DNA from: a virus
Strand: one strand, 5' to 3'
IMG/VR virus record: IMGVR_UViG_3300044636_000846
Location: 1 to 37,366 of that record
DNA length: 37,366 bases
Below are positions 8,046 through 15,305 of the stretch, in pieces. Each line of letters starts with the position of its first letter. Within the stretch, counting starts at the first letter, position 1. Under the pieces are notes generated by a model that did no database searches, was not told the DNA's origin, and saw nothing but the letters and a program-made list of their open reading frames with translations. Both the position numbers and the translations under genes were made by a program.

Positions 8046-8297
8046 ATGCCCACCCGCAGCCCCACCCTCCGCCTCCTGCAGGCCCTGTCCGTCGCCGCCC
8101 TCCGCCGCGATGCTGCCGCCGCTCAGCAGGGCCTGCGGATGCTGGCCACCGTCACCGATGACCACGAGGGAGAGCAGATCCTGCGGCTGCTGAGCAACAG
8201 CCTCGACCCACAGGGCCGGTTCTGGTTCGGCAGCCTCCACGGGCCCCGCGTGGGCCTGGAGGATCCGGCTGCTGCGGGAAAACTCACGGCAGCCTGA
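8046..8297 (+). CDS. Hypothetical protein, 83 aa
   Basis: Not recognised. Mostly helical, alanine-rich, with a C-terminal WFGSLHGPR segment. The ATG at 8046 is preferred because it has the ACCC-ATG context seen before several genes here. An in-frame ATG at 7992 overlaps the previous stop and would add 18 residues of low complexity. A degenerate relative of the start-associated motif (CCGGAAATCC) lies about 30 bases before 8046. The next gene's motif lies inside its last codons. Position between head and neck genes suggests a virion or assembly role, without direct evidence. Confidence 0.6.
   Translation: MPTRSPTLRLLQALSVAALRRDAAAAQQGLRMLATVTDDHEGEQILRLLSNSLDPQGRFWFGSLHGPRVGLEDPAAAGKLTAA
8275..8291 (+). 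promoter_or_regulatory. Start-associated motif, copy 6
   Basis: CGGGAAAACT at 8275-8284 then CACGGCAG, embedded in the last codons of the upstream gene and 27 bases before the ATG at 8312. Its presence inside coding sequence shows the motif is selected independently of gaps. Confidence 0.8.
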
Positions 8298-8311
8298 GCG
8301 CGTCCTGATCC

Positions 8312-8827
8312 ATGGCCACCCTGCCGACCCTTGACCCGCTCTGGCGCCCCACTGCCACCAGCACCCGCAACGATCGCGACCTGATCCGCACCTACATCGG
8401 CTGGCCAGCCACCGATGGCAGCCTGACGGAGCTGATCCAGCAGATGAACACGGTCGCCGCGCTGGCGCCCTCCGCCGTGACGCAGATTCAGGGGTGGGTG
8501 GATGAGATCGCGAACCTGGAGGAAACGCAGGCCGACGCGATCGATGCAGGCACCGCCCACCTGGGGAACGCTGAGGAATACGACGGGCCGATCCCCGGCA
8601 CCTCCCCCACGCGGGCCCAGCAGCTCAGCCAGGCCGGCAAACTCTCGTGGGATACCTCCCTGCTCAAGGCCCGGTATCGCTTCGGCAGCGGCGCCAGGGC
8701 CACGGCGCAGGGGCAACGGGATGAGCGGATCGAGCTACTGACCAACCGCATCGCCAATGCCCTCAACTGCCGGCGCATGGCACCGCAGGGTGCGGCCGGT
8801 GGCGGCGGGATGCTGCTGCGGAGCTGA
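8312..8827 (+). CDS. Hypothetical protein, possible head-tail connector (171 aa)
   Basis: No family recognised with confidence. It begins MATLPTLDPLWRPTA and is largely helical; a middle segment (about 40-80) is predicted to form two long helices, and the end is Gly/Met-rich (GGGGMLLRS). Its size, helical make-up and position after the portal/Mu F block and before the neck genes fit a head-tail connector or adaptor. That is positional inference only. It has its own start-associated motif. Confidence 0.6.
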   Translation: MATLPTLDPLWRPTATSTRNDRDLIRTYIGWPATDGSLTELIQQMNTVAALAPSAVTQIQGWVDEIANLEETQADAIDAGTAHLGNAEEYDGPIPGTSPTRAQQLSQAGKLSWDTSLLKARYRFGSGARATAQGQRDERIELLTNRIANALNCRRMAPQGAAGGGGMLLRS

Positions 8828-8838
8828 GTAGGGGGACG

Positions 8839-8855
8839 CGGGAAAACTGCGGCAG
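8839..8855 (+). promoter_or_regulatory. Start-associated motif, copy 7
   Basis: Full consensus CGGGAAAACTGCGGCAG, 11 bases after the upstream stop and with its core ending 23 bases before the ATG of a 44-codon gene. Confidence 0.85.
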
Positions 8856-8871
8856 TCACCCAGAGAAGCCA

Positions 8872-9006
8872 ATGCCAGCAGGTGGAATGCCCTACGGGGG
8901 AAGCATGTTCGGCGGGATGCCCGCCAAGCCCGCCAAGGCCGGAAAGAAGGCCGCCAAACCCAAGGGCAAGGCCAAGGGCGGCAAGAAGGCCAAGCCGATG
9001 AAGTGA
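8872..9006 (+). CDS. 44-aa Lys/Ala/Gly/Met-rich basic protein
   Basis: A tiny gene with motif copies before and after it. The first 17 residues are Gly/Met-rich (MPAGGMPYGGSMFGGM) and the rest is a histone-H1-like Lys/Ala/Pro/Gly tail with 16 lysines. Such a tail would bind nucleic acid non-specifically. It stands directly before basic protein C. It could be a DNA-condensing or virion-internal peptide; that is inference. Codon choice is as GC-rich as its neighbours, and a full-consensus motif at 23 bases supports its reality. Confidence 0.65.
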   Translation: MPAGGMPYGGSMFGGMPAKPAKAGKKAAKPKGKAKGGKKAKPMK

Positions 9007-9018
9007 GGCCTAGGGCCA

Positions 9019-9035
9019 CGGGAAAACTGCAGCAG
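9019..9035 (+). promoter_or_regulatory. Start-associated motif, copy 8 (before basic protein C)
   Basis: CGGGAAAACTGCAGCAG: the palindromic half is CTGC-A-GCAG. The core ends 21 bases before the ATG, as for genes A and B. Confidence 0.85.
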
Positions 9036-9049
9036 TAGACCCCGATCCC

Positions 9050-10915
9050 ATGGCCCGCGGCGGCAGCAGAGGCAGGCGCTCCAACTACGTGCGCGACAAC
9101 AGCGGGCGCTTCGCCTCGACTCCCGGCGGCGGCCCTCCGAAGCGCAGCACGCCCGCCTCTCGCCGCGCAGCCAGGCCCACGGTCACCGGCGGCACCCTCG
9201 GGGCCCGCGGGAGTCTTCGCCGCAGCCGCGCCAAGCTGGCTGGCAAGAACCCGGCCGATCGCAGCCTGCAGGGCACGCTGAGCCTGCGGGCCCAGAAGGG
9301 GGCCGTCACCAGGGGCGCCAACCGCCTCGGCAAGGCGCGGGTGGCCTCCACGGTGCGGATGGCGGCGCGGGCGGGGGTGATTCGAGGTGGACGGAAGGTT
9401 GCGGCAGGGCCGGTGGCGGCGCCCAAGGACTACAAGCGGGGGAGGTCGGCGGCGCTGGGCTACAAGCCGAAGGCCGATGGGACGCGGCCCGCAACCAGTG
9501 GCGCTCGGGTGCTTAGCGCAAGGCTCAACGCCTCTCAGCGGAAAAAGGCGGCCGAGGCAAGGCAGCGTTACGGGGTCCGCAGCACGGCGCAACGTGCCCG
9601 CACAAGGGCCGGCAGCTACGACCCAGCCAAGCAGGGCGGTGGCCGCGTCACGTTCAGGAGCAGGCTTGCGGCCAAAAAAGCCTATTTAATGCGAGCTGTG
9701 GCTACAAAAAACATTGCAAATAGGAAAGCATCAGACTTTACCAGTGGACTTGAATATCAAGGATCATTGAAAGCCAAGTCTGCAACGGTTTCTCAAGGCA
9801 ACCTATTGACCGGCGACACTGAGCGGATCAAAAGGGTAAGGGTTCGATCGGCTTCCCCTAAGTCGGCAATCATGGGAGTCCTGAAAAGGGAAGCGGCTAA
9901 AAGCGGCAGGCCGATGGCGCCAAGGAAGCCTGTAACCCCCAGGGCGCCAAGATATGCCTACAAAAAGATCAACAGGGCAAACGCCAACCTTGATAGAGCA
10001 AGCAAGGCAATAAATAAACTTGAGAAACGTCTTGAGAAAAGCAATACGCCCAAGAGTCAAAAGGCTTTAGCGAAAGCCCGCAAAAGCGCTGCAGTTGCCT
10101 TTAAGGCAAGAAGGCTGCTCAACAGGGAGCCAAGCCGATTTTACGGAAGGGGTTCTGGTCGCCGAGTCAAATCCGGCGCCCCTCGCCCCTCCGGCACGAT
10201 CGCCAAGCCCCGTGGCCTGAAGCCCGGCGCCATCGCCGCCAGGAAAGCCAAGGCAGCCGCCTCCGGCGCACGGGCCGCCAGGGCAACCACCAACTACAAC
10301 CGGGCCCAGAAGGCGGCCCTAGAGGCGCAGCAGCGCCTCAACCGGCGGCGCTCGCCTAAGAATCAAGCCGCCGCCGACAGGGCCCAGAAGACCCTCAGGA
10401 CCGCCGCCCGCGCCTATCGGATCCTCGTGGGTCTCGGGGGCGAGAAGATGGCCACCCCCCGCAAGCCCAGCCCCAAGGGCGCAGGGCCCCGGATGAAGGC
10501 CGCACGGCCGGCGGGGACGGTGGCGAAGCCGAAGGGGGTGAAGGTGGAGGCGCTGGCCAAGGAAGCTGGCAAGCCTGGCAAGCGTCTAGGCCGCGTTGCC
10601 GGACCACTGCCTGTGGATGGCGTAAGAAGGCGTGGTGAAACCACAAGGAATCGATCAGATGTATCTGGCGCAGTTGCGGACATAAAGGCGCTAGGTCTAC
10701 CCATTTACAAGCCCAGAACGGCTAGATCTCCAGGCCAGGAAGGCATCCGAGTCCGCAAGGGGCCAAGGGCTGGGACCGTGGGGATCATTGCTCACACGCT
10801 GGAAGCCTTTGACAGGGCTCTTGCCCTGGTTAAAAAGCAAGGCGGAGAAATCCTGTATCAGAACAAACAAGGGCAAGCCTTCACCTTCAGGAATCCCCGC
10901 AGGCCGAAGCCCTAA
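9050..10915 (+). CDS. Basic modular protein C (RDN-GRF family)
   Basis: Function unknown; 621 aa and extremely basic. It opens with NYVRDNSGRFAST like its paralogues, but the second half of the N-terminal module (RDNSGRI/GATARGGR) is diverged or lost. The linker motif occurs twice, at about 379-395 (RPSGTIAKPRGLKPGAI) and 486-502 (RPAGTVAKPKGVKVEAL), bracketing a helical Lys/Ala-rich block. The last 80 residues form a separate small alpha/beta-looking domain (GTVGIIAHTLEAFDRALALV, then GQAFTF) and the end is RRPKP. DNA at about 9667-10150 and 10620-10890 is AT-richer than the modules around it. It is followed after three bases by the next gene across a 21-base junction shared with gene A. Confidence 0.72.
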   Translation: MARGGSRGRRSNYVRDNSGRFASTPGGGPPKRSTPASRRAARPTVTGGTLGARGSLRRSRAKLAGKNPADRSLQGTLSLRAQKGAVTRGANRLGKARVASTVRMAARAGVIRGGRKVAAGPVAAPKDYKRGRSAALGYKPKADGTRPATSGARVLSARLNASQRKKAAEARQRYGVRSTAQRARTRAGSYDPAKQGGGRVTFRSRLAAKKAYLMRAVATKNIANRKASDFTSGLEYQGSLKAKSATVSQGNLLTGDTERIKRVRVRSASPKSAIMGVLKREAAKSGRPMAPRKPVTPRAPRYAYKKINRANANLDRASKAINKLEKRLEKSNTPKSQKALAKARKSAAVAFKARRLLNREPSRFYGRGSGRRVKSGAPRPSGTIAKPRGLKPGAIAARKAKAAASGARAARATTNYNRAQKAALEAQQRLNRRRSPKNQAAADRAQKTLRTAARAYRILVGLGGEKMATPRKPSPKGAGPRMKAARPAGTVAKPKGVKVEALAKEAGKPGKRLGRVAGPLPVDGVRRRGETTRNRSDVSGAVADIKALGLPIYKPRTARSPGQEGIRVRKGPRAGTVGIIAHTLEAFDRALALVKKQGGEILYQNKQGQAFTFRNPRRPKP

Positions 10916-10927
10916 CCCATGGCCACC
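10907..10927 (+). repeat. 21-base identical junction, copy 2
   Basis: Identical to 4035-4055. It spans the stop of basic gene C and the first codons of the next gene. Confidence 0.8.
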
Positions 10928-11389
10928 CCCTTCGCCGACTTCGCAAACCTCCGCCTCCTCTGGCGGCGCCCCACCGCAGCGGCCACCAGCCTGCGGGAAG
11001 GGCTGCAGCGGGCCACCGATTTGGTGGTGATCGAGGCCTTTGCCGAAGTGCAGGGCCCCGGCGGTGAACAACCCTCCGGCGGGCGCTCCATCGGCTCGGG
11101 CAGCATCGAGGGCAACATCACCCGCTGGGCCGTGGTGCCCTCCGGTGCCAACTGGCTGGACGCGGGAACCGCCTGGAGTTGGACCGACACCGGCCTGCGG
11201 CCCACGGGGTTCCCCCGCGGCGAGAAGCTGGAGGCCTTCATGGGCGACCTGGCCAGCCTGCCGACCACCACCGAAGCGGAGCGCGGCTGGGTCACGATCG
11301 CCACCCTCTCAGGCGTCGGCGGCATTGATGCCCTGATCCGCGTTGAAGCCGGCGATGAGTTCACCGGCACCTTCGCGGCCGGCCGATGA
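10919..11389 (+). CDS. Hypothetical neck/connector protein, 156 aa
   Basis: Not recognised by motif. It begins MATPFADFANLRLLWRRP and the rest looks beta-rich with many Gly and Trp. It is followed with a four-base overlap (ATGA) by an HK97 gp10-like gene, so it lies in the neck block where head-tail connector or tail-completion proteins are normal. No start-associated motif: translation probably depends on the message from basic gene C, whose stop is three bases upstream. Confidence 0.6.
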   Translation: MATPFADFANLRLLWRRPTAAATSLREGLQRATDLVVIEAFAEVQGPGGEQPSGGRSIGSGSIEGNITRWAVVPSGANWLDAGTAWSWTDTGLRPTGFPRGEKLEAFMGDLASLPTTTEAERGWVTIATLSGVGGIDALIRVEAGDEFTGTFAAGR

Positions 11390-11886
11390 AGCTTGCCACC
11401 AGGGCCACCGTGCGGGTCAACCCGGCCACCCTCAGCCGTGCGCAGCGGGCCTCCGAGGCAGCGGCGCGGATCGTGTTCCCAGAGCTCAACAGCGCCTTTC
11501 AAGATGCCCTGGGCTCTAAGGTGTGGCCGTGGCCGCGGGTGACGATGCGCGGGGGAACCTTCCGCCGTGATGGCAGCCGCACCAAGGGTCGGCCGGTGGG
11601 CTCGCCTCGCAACATCGTGGACTTGGGCACCCTGCGGGCCAGCAACAGCTTCCAGATCACCGGCAACCTCTGCACCTTCCGCTGGGCCGTGGGCTATGCC
11701 ACGGCGGTTCACTACGGCGCCAACATCCATCCTTGGGGTGACAAGACCCGCCCCCTCGTCAACCTGCCCGCCAGGCCCTGGACTGATGCGGTGCTCGGAA
11801 CCATCAGAATCCCCGGCCTGGAGCCCTATGACTACCGCGAGCAATTCCAGGCATCATTCATCCAGGCCTGGCGCAAACTGCAGTGA
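11386..11886 (+). CDS. Neck / tail-completion protein, HK97 gp10-like
   Basis: Likely helps join head and tail. This 166-aa protein has the features of the HK97 gp10-like group: an N-terminal helix followed by a beta-rich core with YATAVHYGA (about 103-111) and the late PARPWTDAV (about 127-135). Order after a connector and before the tail chaperone fits this role, although in many phages the tail terminator follows directly; here the terminator candidate is 7 kb away. Overlaps both neighbours by four bases, so translation is coupled. Confidence 0.65.
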   Translation: MKLATRATVRVNPATLSRAQRASEAAARIVFPELNSAFQDALGSKVWPWPRVTMRGGTFRRDGSRTKGRPVGSPRNIVDLGTLRASNSFQITGNLCTFRWAVGYATAVHYGANIHPWGDKTRPLVNLPARPWTDAVLGTIRIPGLEPYDYREQFQASFIQAWRKLQ

Positions 11887-12659
11887 GCTTTGATCTTCTC
11901 CCCTGGGAAACAGCGCCCCAGGCCCCTGAGCAGCCGACCGCCACGATCGAGTGGAACGGCGGCGAGCTGGTGCTCCCCCGACTGGGCTACCTCACGGTGG
12001 ACGAGCTGAACAGCATCCGCGAGATCGATCCGCAGAACGCGCTCTATCGCCTGATCACCGCCGCCGCCGTGGCCCTCAGCCAGGCCGCAACCGATCGCAC
12101 CGCCCACTGGTGCTATGGCCTGCTCACCCGGCTTCTGGCGCAGGACATTGGCGCCAACGCCGGCCGGATGAGCACCGAGGAGGAGTCGCTACAGGTTGTG
12201 CATGCCGAGATCATCGGCCCGTTCTTGGAGCAGGCCAGGGCGATCCGCAACCGTGTCACGATCCGGTCTGTGACCGTGATCCTGCAGCGGATCAAGCCAG
12301 CGTGGAGCGATGAGCAGACCCGCCGCCTGCCGGGCGCCCTGCAGGAGATCCTGCACGCCTTTGAGCAGGAGGAGGAGCGGGCTGGCGCTGGCCTGAAGAC
12401 CGACCCCGCGGCCGAAATGCGGGCGCTGGAGGAGGCGCTGGGAAAGTTGCAGGAGGTCAGCGACTCGATTGCGACCGCCCCGACTGGCCCCGCGCCTACT
12501 GGGAATGCCGCAGACTCTGGCCCGGCGCCGCCGAGTTCAGCCGCGAGCGCTTCGGCAAGCTCCCCGGCGGCTATGTCCTCCAGGCGCTACAGGAGGGTTA
12601 CGCAGCCGAGCGAGAGAGGCTTCACCGCGAAGAACAGAGCACCGCGCAGATCGCCCTGA
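11883..12659 (+). CDS. Tail assembly chaperone, unshifted form (lambda gpG-like)
   Basis: Chaperone of tape-measure and tube assembly. The GTG overlaps the previous stop (GTGA). The 258-aa zero-frame product has a helical N-terminal domain to about residue 180. After the slippery site at 12440-12446 (residues 187-188) the zero frame becomes a low-complexity Ala/Ser/Pro stretch and then Arg-rich, as expected when only a fraction of ribosomes stay in frame. The chaperone precedes the tail tube rather than following it, which is an unusual order. Confidence 0.75.
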   Translation: MSFDLLPWETAPQAPEQPTATIEWNGGELVLPRLGYLTVDELNSIREIDPQNALYRLITAAAVALSQAATDRTAHWCYGLLTRLLAQDIGANAGRMSTEEESLQVVHAEIIGPFLEQARAIRNRVTIRSVTVILQRIKPAWSDEQTRRLPGALQEILHAFEQEEERAGAGLKTDPAAEMRALEEALGKLQEVSDSIATAPTGPAPTGNAADSGPAPPSSAASASASSPAAMSSRRYRRVTQPSERGFTAKNRAPRRSP

Positions 12660-13120
12660 TCCTCGCCGAGGCCAACCGCAACCGCGAAGCTCGGCCCGAG
12701 CCCTACAGCCTGCGGGAGTTCACCTTCTGGTCTGATGTGGCAGAAGCCCCCAGGCCCCCGAGCGAGGCCGGCGCCGCCCTGCTGGAACTGCTGGAGCGGA
12801 ACCTCCTGCCGGGGTTCGTGTTGGATGGCCCGTGGCTGGCCGATCTGGAGGCCCAGGCCCGAGGCGTCACCCCACCGCCGCGGCTGTGCTGGGCGGCCGA
12901 GGATGCCATCCTGCTGGCCCCCTACCGGGTGGATGCGAGCCACTGGGGCGGGTTCCTGGTGGCTCAGGCCAGCGCCGTGGGCCGGGTGCGGGAGTTCGCG
13001 TCGGAGGCCGGCGAGGTCGTGGCGCTGCGGGTGCCGTCTGATGCAGTGCAGGGGCGGGCGTTTGCCGCTGCGCAGGCCGGCGCGGTGCTGGTGATGGCGA
13101 GCCGGGAAAACTCCGGGTAG
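11883..13120 (+). CDS. Tail assembly chaperone, -1 frameshift product (lambda gpGT-like)
   Basis: Read as 188 zero-frame codons, then -1 from base 12446 to the TAG at 13118-13120, about 412 aa. The -1 frame is open from 12365 and its translation is plainly protein-like: DWPRAYWECRRLWPG, then ALILAEANRNREARPEPYSL and REFTFW. The ANR...RPEPYSLREF segment matches the usual T-domain pattern of tail chaperones. An extra domain of about 125 residues (from AEAPRPP) follows, longer than most chaperones. It could be made separately from a GTG at 12737, but no motif or ribosome site supports this. The last codons contain the motif for the tail-tube gene. Confidence 0.78.
12440..12446 (+). other. Programmed -1 ribosomal frameshift site GGGAAAG
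   Basis: The heptamer is in the required register (G GGA AAG in the zero frame) and is the same sequence used in the lambda G-T genes. A purine-rich GGAGGAGG lies at 12428-12435, four bases upstream, and could act as a stimulator. The -1 frame continues for 224 codons. Confidence 0.85.
13103..13119 (+). promoter_or_regulatory. Start-associated motif, copy 9 (before tail tube)
   Basis: CGGGAAAACT at 13103-13112, then CCGGGTA, inside the end of the frameshifted chaperone frame. The core ends 25 bases before the ATG. Confidence 0.8.
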
Positions 13121-13137
13121 AGAACCCACCCCTGGCC

Positions 13138-14004
13138 ATGCCCTCGACCGTTGACTACGCCGCCGCGCTTGACATTCAGCACTTCATCGTCCCGATGCGG
13201 CTCGCGTCGGTCGCACTGGAGGACGCCGCAACTGCCGCCGCCAACAACGGCGCCAACCTCAGCGCCTGGCTGAACACCGCCAACGCGATCAGCGGCACCG
13301 GCAGCGTGAGCACCAGCGGGCAGGCCTCCACCTTCCAGTTGCTGGTGAACAGCGCGGTTCGCACCGTCACTAACGCGGCGCTCGCCTCCAACGTGGTGAC
13401 CCTGACCCTCACCGCCGCCGCTGGCGTGGCTGTTGGCAAGCAGATCACCGTCGCAGCCCTCCCGAGCCCCTTCGCGAGCTGCAACGGCACCTTCACCGTG
13501 ACGGCGGTTACCACCGTCTCGCCGTTCACCGTGAGCTACGCCCTCACCGGCACCAACATCAGCTCCGCCTCGGTTGCCGCTGGCACCGTGACCACGGGCA
13601 TCTACCCCCTGGACGGCACCGGCGACCCGATCCAGCTCCTCAACGTCACCGGCGCCCCCCTTTCAACCCAGGAGGGCGACGAGAAGGTGCTCACCCACGA
13701 TCAGGTGACCCGCGGCGCGTCAATCTCCATCGGCATCAACACCGACTCCTCCATTGCCTTTAAGGGCATGACGGTCCACAAGTCCGTGGATCACAAGATC
13801 ATGGAGGTCATCCGTCAGCTTGGCGTGGCCGAGAAGCTGGCCGTCAAGTATTTGCGGGTGGGCCCCGGTGGCACCACGGAGAAGAAGCTCTGCTATGGCC
13901 GGATCACCTCCAAGCAGGAGGAGGGCGACGCGGGCGCCCTGGTGAAGTACGGCGCCAGCCTGATGGTGCTGGGCCAGGTTCACAACATCTTCGACAACGC
14001 CTGA
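13138..14004 (+). CDS. Major tail (tube) protein, putative
   Basis: Expected to polymerise into the tail tube. The 288-aa beta-rich protein has N- and C-terminal parts of the kind found in siphovirus tube proteins, ending ALVKYGASLMVLGQ. It follows the chaperone genes directly. Residues about 75-155 look like an inserted small beta domain (ASNVVTLTLTAAAG, GKQITVAALPSPF, NGTFTVTAV) of the type that recurs in phage tail and fibre proteins and may be exposed on the tail surface. Identity rests on context and fold pattern, not on a diagnostic motif. Confidence 0.65.
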   Translation: MPSTVDYAAALDIQHFIVPMRLASVALEDAATAAANNGANLSAWLNTANAISGTGSVSTSGQASTFQLLVNSAVRTVTNAALASNVVTLTLTAAAGVAVGKQITVAALPSPFASCNGTFTVTAVTTVSPFTVSYALTGTNISSASVAAGTVTTGIYPLDGTGDPIQLLNVTGAPLSTQEGDEKVLTHDQVTRGASISIGINTDSSIAFKGMTVHKSVDHKIMEVIRQLGVAEKLAVKYLRVGPGGTTEKKLCYGRITSKQEEGDAGALVKYGASLMVLGQVHNIFDNA

Positions 14005-14008
14005 TCGG

Positions 14009-14179
14009 GTGGACATTGACGGTCTCCTGCATGTGGTGACCGCAGACAGCCGACCGGGGCAGCGCCTATGGCGCATCTGCTCCGGCGGCTCCTGCGTGGC
14101 GCATCGCAACCTGCAGCGGCTGATGGAGGCCTACCGGGCGCTCCTGATCAGCCAGGGGCGAGAGGTTGGGGACGAGTGA
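14009..14179 (+). CDS. Small protein of 56 aa after the tail tube gene
   Basis: A GTG four bases after the tube stop opens a frame to a TGA at 14177-14179. The product starts MDIDGLLHVV and has a compact C-terminal helix (RNLQRLMEAYRALLIS); it has two Cys. No family recognised. The frame is well formed and fills the gap before a terminator that belongs to the opposite strand. It may be a tail accessory or a relic. Confidence 0.5.
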   Translation: MDIDGLLHVVTADSRPGQRLWRICSGGSCVAHRNLQRLMEAYRALLISQGREVGDE

Positions 14180-14183
14180 GCAC

Positions 14184-14215
14184 AAAAAAGCCCAGGGGCT
14201 CTCACCTCCCTGGGC
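14184..14215 (-). terminator. Intrinsic terminator of the minus-strand cassette
   Basis: Read on the minus strand, an 8-base stem (GCCCAGGG / CCCTGGGC at 14190-14197 and 14208-14215) with a 10-base loop is followed by six T (14189-14184). On the plus strand there is no T tract. It lies about 30 bases after the last minus-strand gene. Confidence 0.85.
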
Positions 14216-14244
14216 CGTCTCAGGTATCCCTCAGGCAGTGTAGA

Positions 14245-14490
14245 TCAGGACAGGGGCCGTTGGCCGTCCCCTGATTCCTTGCGCCCCTGCCAGATCAGCC
14301 GGGCATCGTCGGGGCTCAGCCGCGCCTCGCACTCGAAGACCACGATCGGCGGCGGGGTGAGCGTGCGCGGGCCTGGCGAGGTGCGCCGGGCGCAGTCGTC
14401 GCAGCCCTCGCGCCAGTACCACTCGCCGTCTTCCTGCTCACCCACGCCGGGGCAGCGCTCTATGTCCATGGGCAGGGCAAGCGTGCTCAC
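14245..14490 (-). CDS. Small Cys-rich protein, possible zinc finger (81 aa)
   Basis: Last gene of the minus-strand cassette. The GTG start overlaps the stop of the preceding gene (GTGA). An alternative ATG at 14469 would remove seven residues. It contains CPGVGEQEDGEWYWREGCDDCARR-type spacing: one Cys, then 17 residues later a CxxC pair, giving a possible metal site. Such small Cys proteins are common in phage accessory regions. The terminator at 14184-14215 follows. No function assigned. Confidence 0.65.
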   Translation of the reverse strand: MSTLALPMDIERCPGVGEQEDGEWYWREGCDDCARRTSPGPRTLTPPPIVVFECEARLSPDDARLIWQGRKESGDGQRPLS

Positions 14491-14822
14491 GACTCCAGCT
14501 CCATCAGCATCAACTCCAGACGCGCCAGCGCGTTCCAGGCCAGGTGCGCGGCGTGCAGCATCTGGCTTTCGCCGTCGCATTCCACCCCTTGGCTTTCGGC
14601 CAGCCAGTGACGGAGCATCGCTTCTGAATACCGCTCCACCCCATTGGGCACGGAGCGCCAGCCGTTGGGGGTGTACTTGATCGCGCCATAGGTGCCGACG
14701 TGCGACACGGCCATCAGCGCCCGACTAAATCCGCCCATCACCAAGGCGGGACGTGGTTTCAAGGCATCAAGCTTGGCGCCGGGTTCGTGCTGGTCCCGGC
14801 CGGTTGGATCGTGGTCGCTCAT
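14487..14822 (-). CDS. DUF5664 protein, dATP/dGTP diphosphohydrolase-like
   Basis: Helical protein of 111 aa from the phage DUF5664 group (MazG-like fold; annotated as dATP/dGTP diphosphohydrolase N-terminal domain). Matching segments are GAKLDALKPRP at 15-25, a central VGTYGAIKY and NGVERYSEAMLRHWLAE, and a C-terminal LHAAHLAWNALARLELML. The family may hydrolyse or sense deoxynucleotides, but activity is not proven from sequence. Overlaps both neighbours (ATGA upstream, GTGA downstream), so it is translated within the cassette. No nucleotide-modification genes such as PurZ or DatZ are visible here. Confidence 0.75.
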   Translation of the reverse strand: MSDHDPTGRDQHEPGAKLDALKPRPALVMGGFSRALMAVSHVGTYGAIKYTPNGWRSVPNGVERYSEAMLRHWLAESQGVECDGESQMLHAAHLAWNALARLELMLMELES

Positions 14823-14998
14823 ACCCTCCCCTCCCCCGTGGCCCGGCAGCCCCGGTGCTGATCGCCGAACCGCCGCCCGCGAGCCTCCAGGCCCCGCAGC
14901 GGCACCGGCATGGGGAGGATCTCCGTGGCTCCGCAGTGCTCACACCGGAACACCGGCGGCTGGGCGATCAGATCCACAACGACGTGATCAAGCGGCAT
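14819..14998 (-). CDS. Zinc-ribbon-like small protein (59 aa)
   Basis: ATG at 14998, stop at 14819 overlapping the next start as ATGA. The product begins MPLDHVVVDL and contains FRCEHCGA (CxxC at 19-22) and a late HRGC, giving three Cys and several His for a possible metal site. The 11-base overlap with the upstream gene and ATGA overlap with the downstream one strongly support it. Function unknown. Confidence 0.65.
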   Translation of the reverse strand: MPLDHVVVDLIAQPPVFRCEHCGATEILPMPVPLRGLEARGRRFGDQHRGCRATGEGRV

Positions 14999-15305
14999 CG
15001 GGATCCCCCACGATCATCCGGCGGAGCGTGGCCAAGGCAATGGCGTTGCTGCCGCCTTCCTTGACGCCTTCGCTCACCAGCGAAATCAGCAGCAGGGTTC
15101 GCTGTCGCTCCAGCTCCCTGCCCTGCCTGATCGCCTCCTCTCGATCGGCCTCGCTGCGCCGTGCTGCATCGCCATAGGCCGTTTCCATGGCCTCGGCGCA
15201 GCTCTGCCTGATCGCTGCGACTTCGGCCGCTTCGGCAGTCATGGCCTCCATCTCCTGCTGCAGGGCGTCAAGCTGCTGTCGCACGAGATCCAGAACCGCG
15301 CTCAT
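14988..15305 (-). CDS. Coiled-coil protein, 105 aa
   Basis: Directly after the endolysin gene with an ATGA overlap. Residues 1-70 form a long charged coiled coil (LVRQQLDALQQEMEAM, then EADREEAIRQGRELERQ), followed by a short hydrophobic run TLLLISLVSEG. The position next to an endolysin raises the idea of a spanin-like or lysis-accessory protein, but there is no N-terminal signal anchor or lipobox, so this is weak. No family recognised. Confidence 0.65.
   Translation of the reverse strand: MSAVLDLVRQQLDALQQEMEAMTAEAAEVAAIRQSCAEAMETAYGDAARRSEADREEAIRQGRELERQRTLLLISLVSEGVKEGGSNAIALATLRRMIVGDPDAA

Noticed and set aside
12469-12735. 88-codon plus frame inside the chaperone region
   Set aside because: Arg/Pro-rich shadow in the third frame; the -1 frame is the protein-like one.
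14487-14822. DUF5664 gene as evidence for a 2-aminoadenine (Z) genome
   Set aside because: The related MazZ-type enzyme works with PurZ and DatZ, and neither is in the window.
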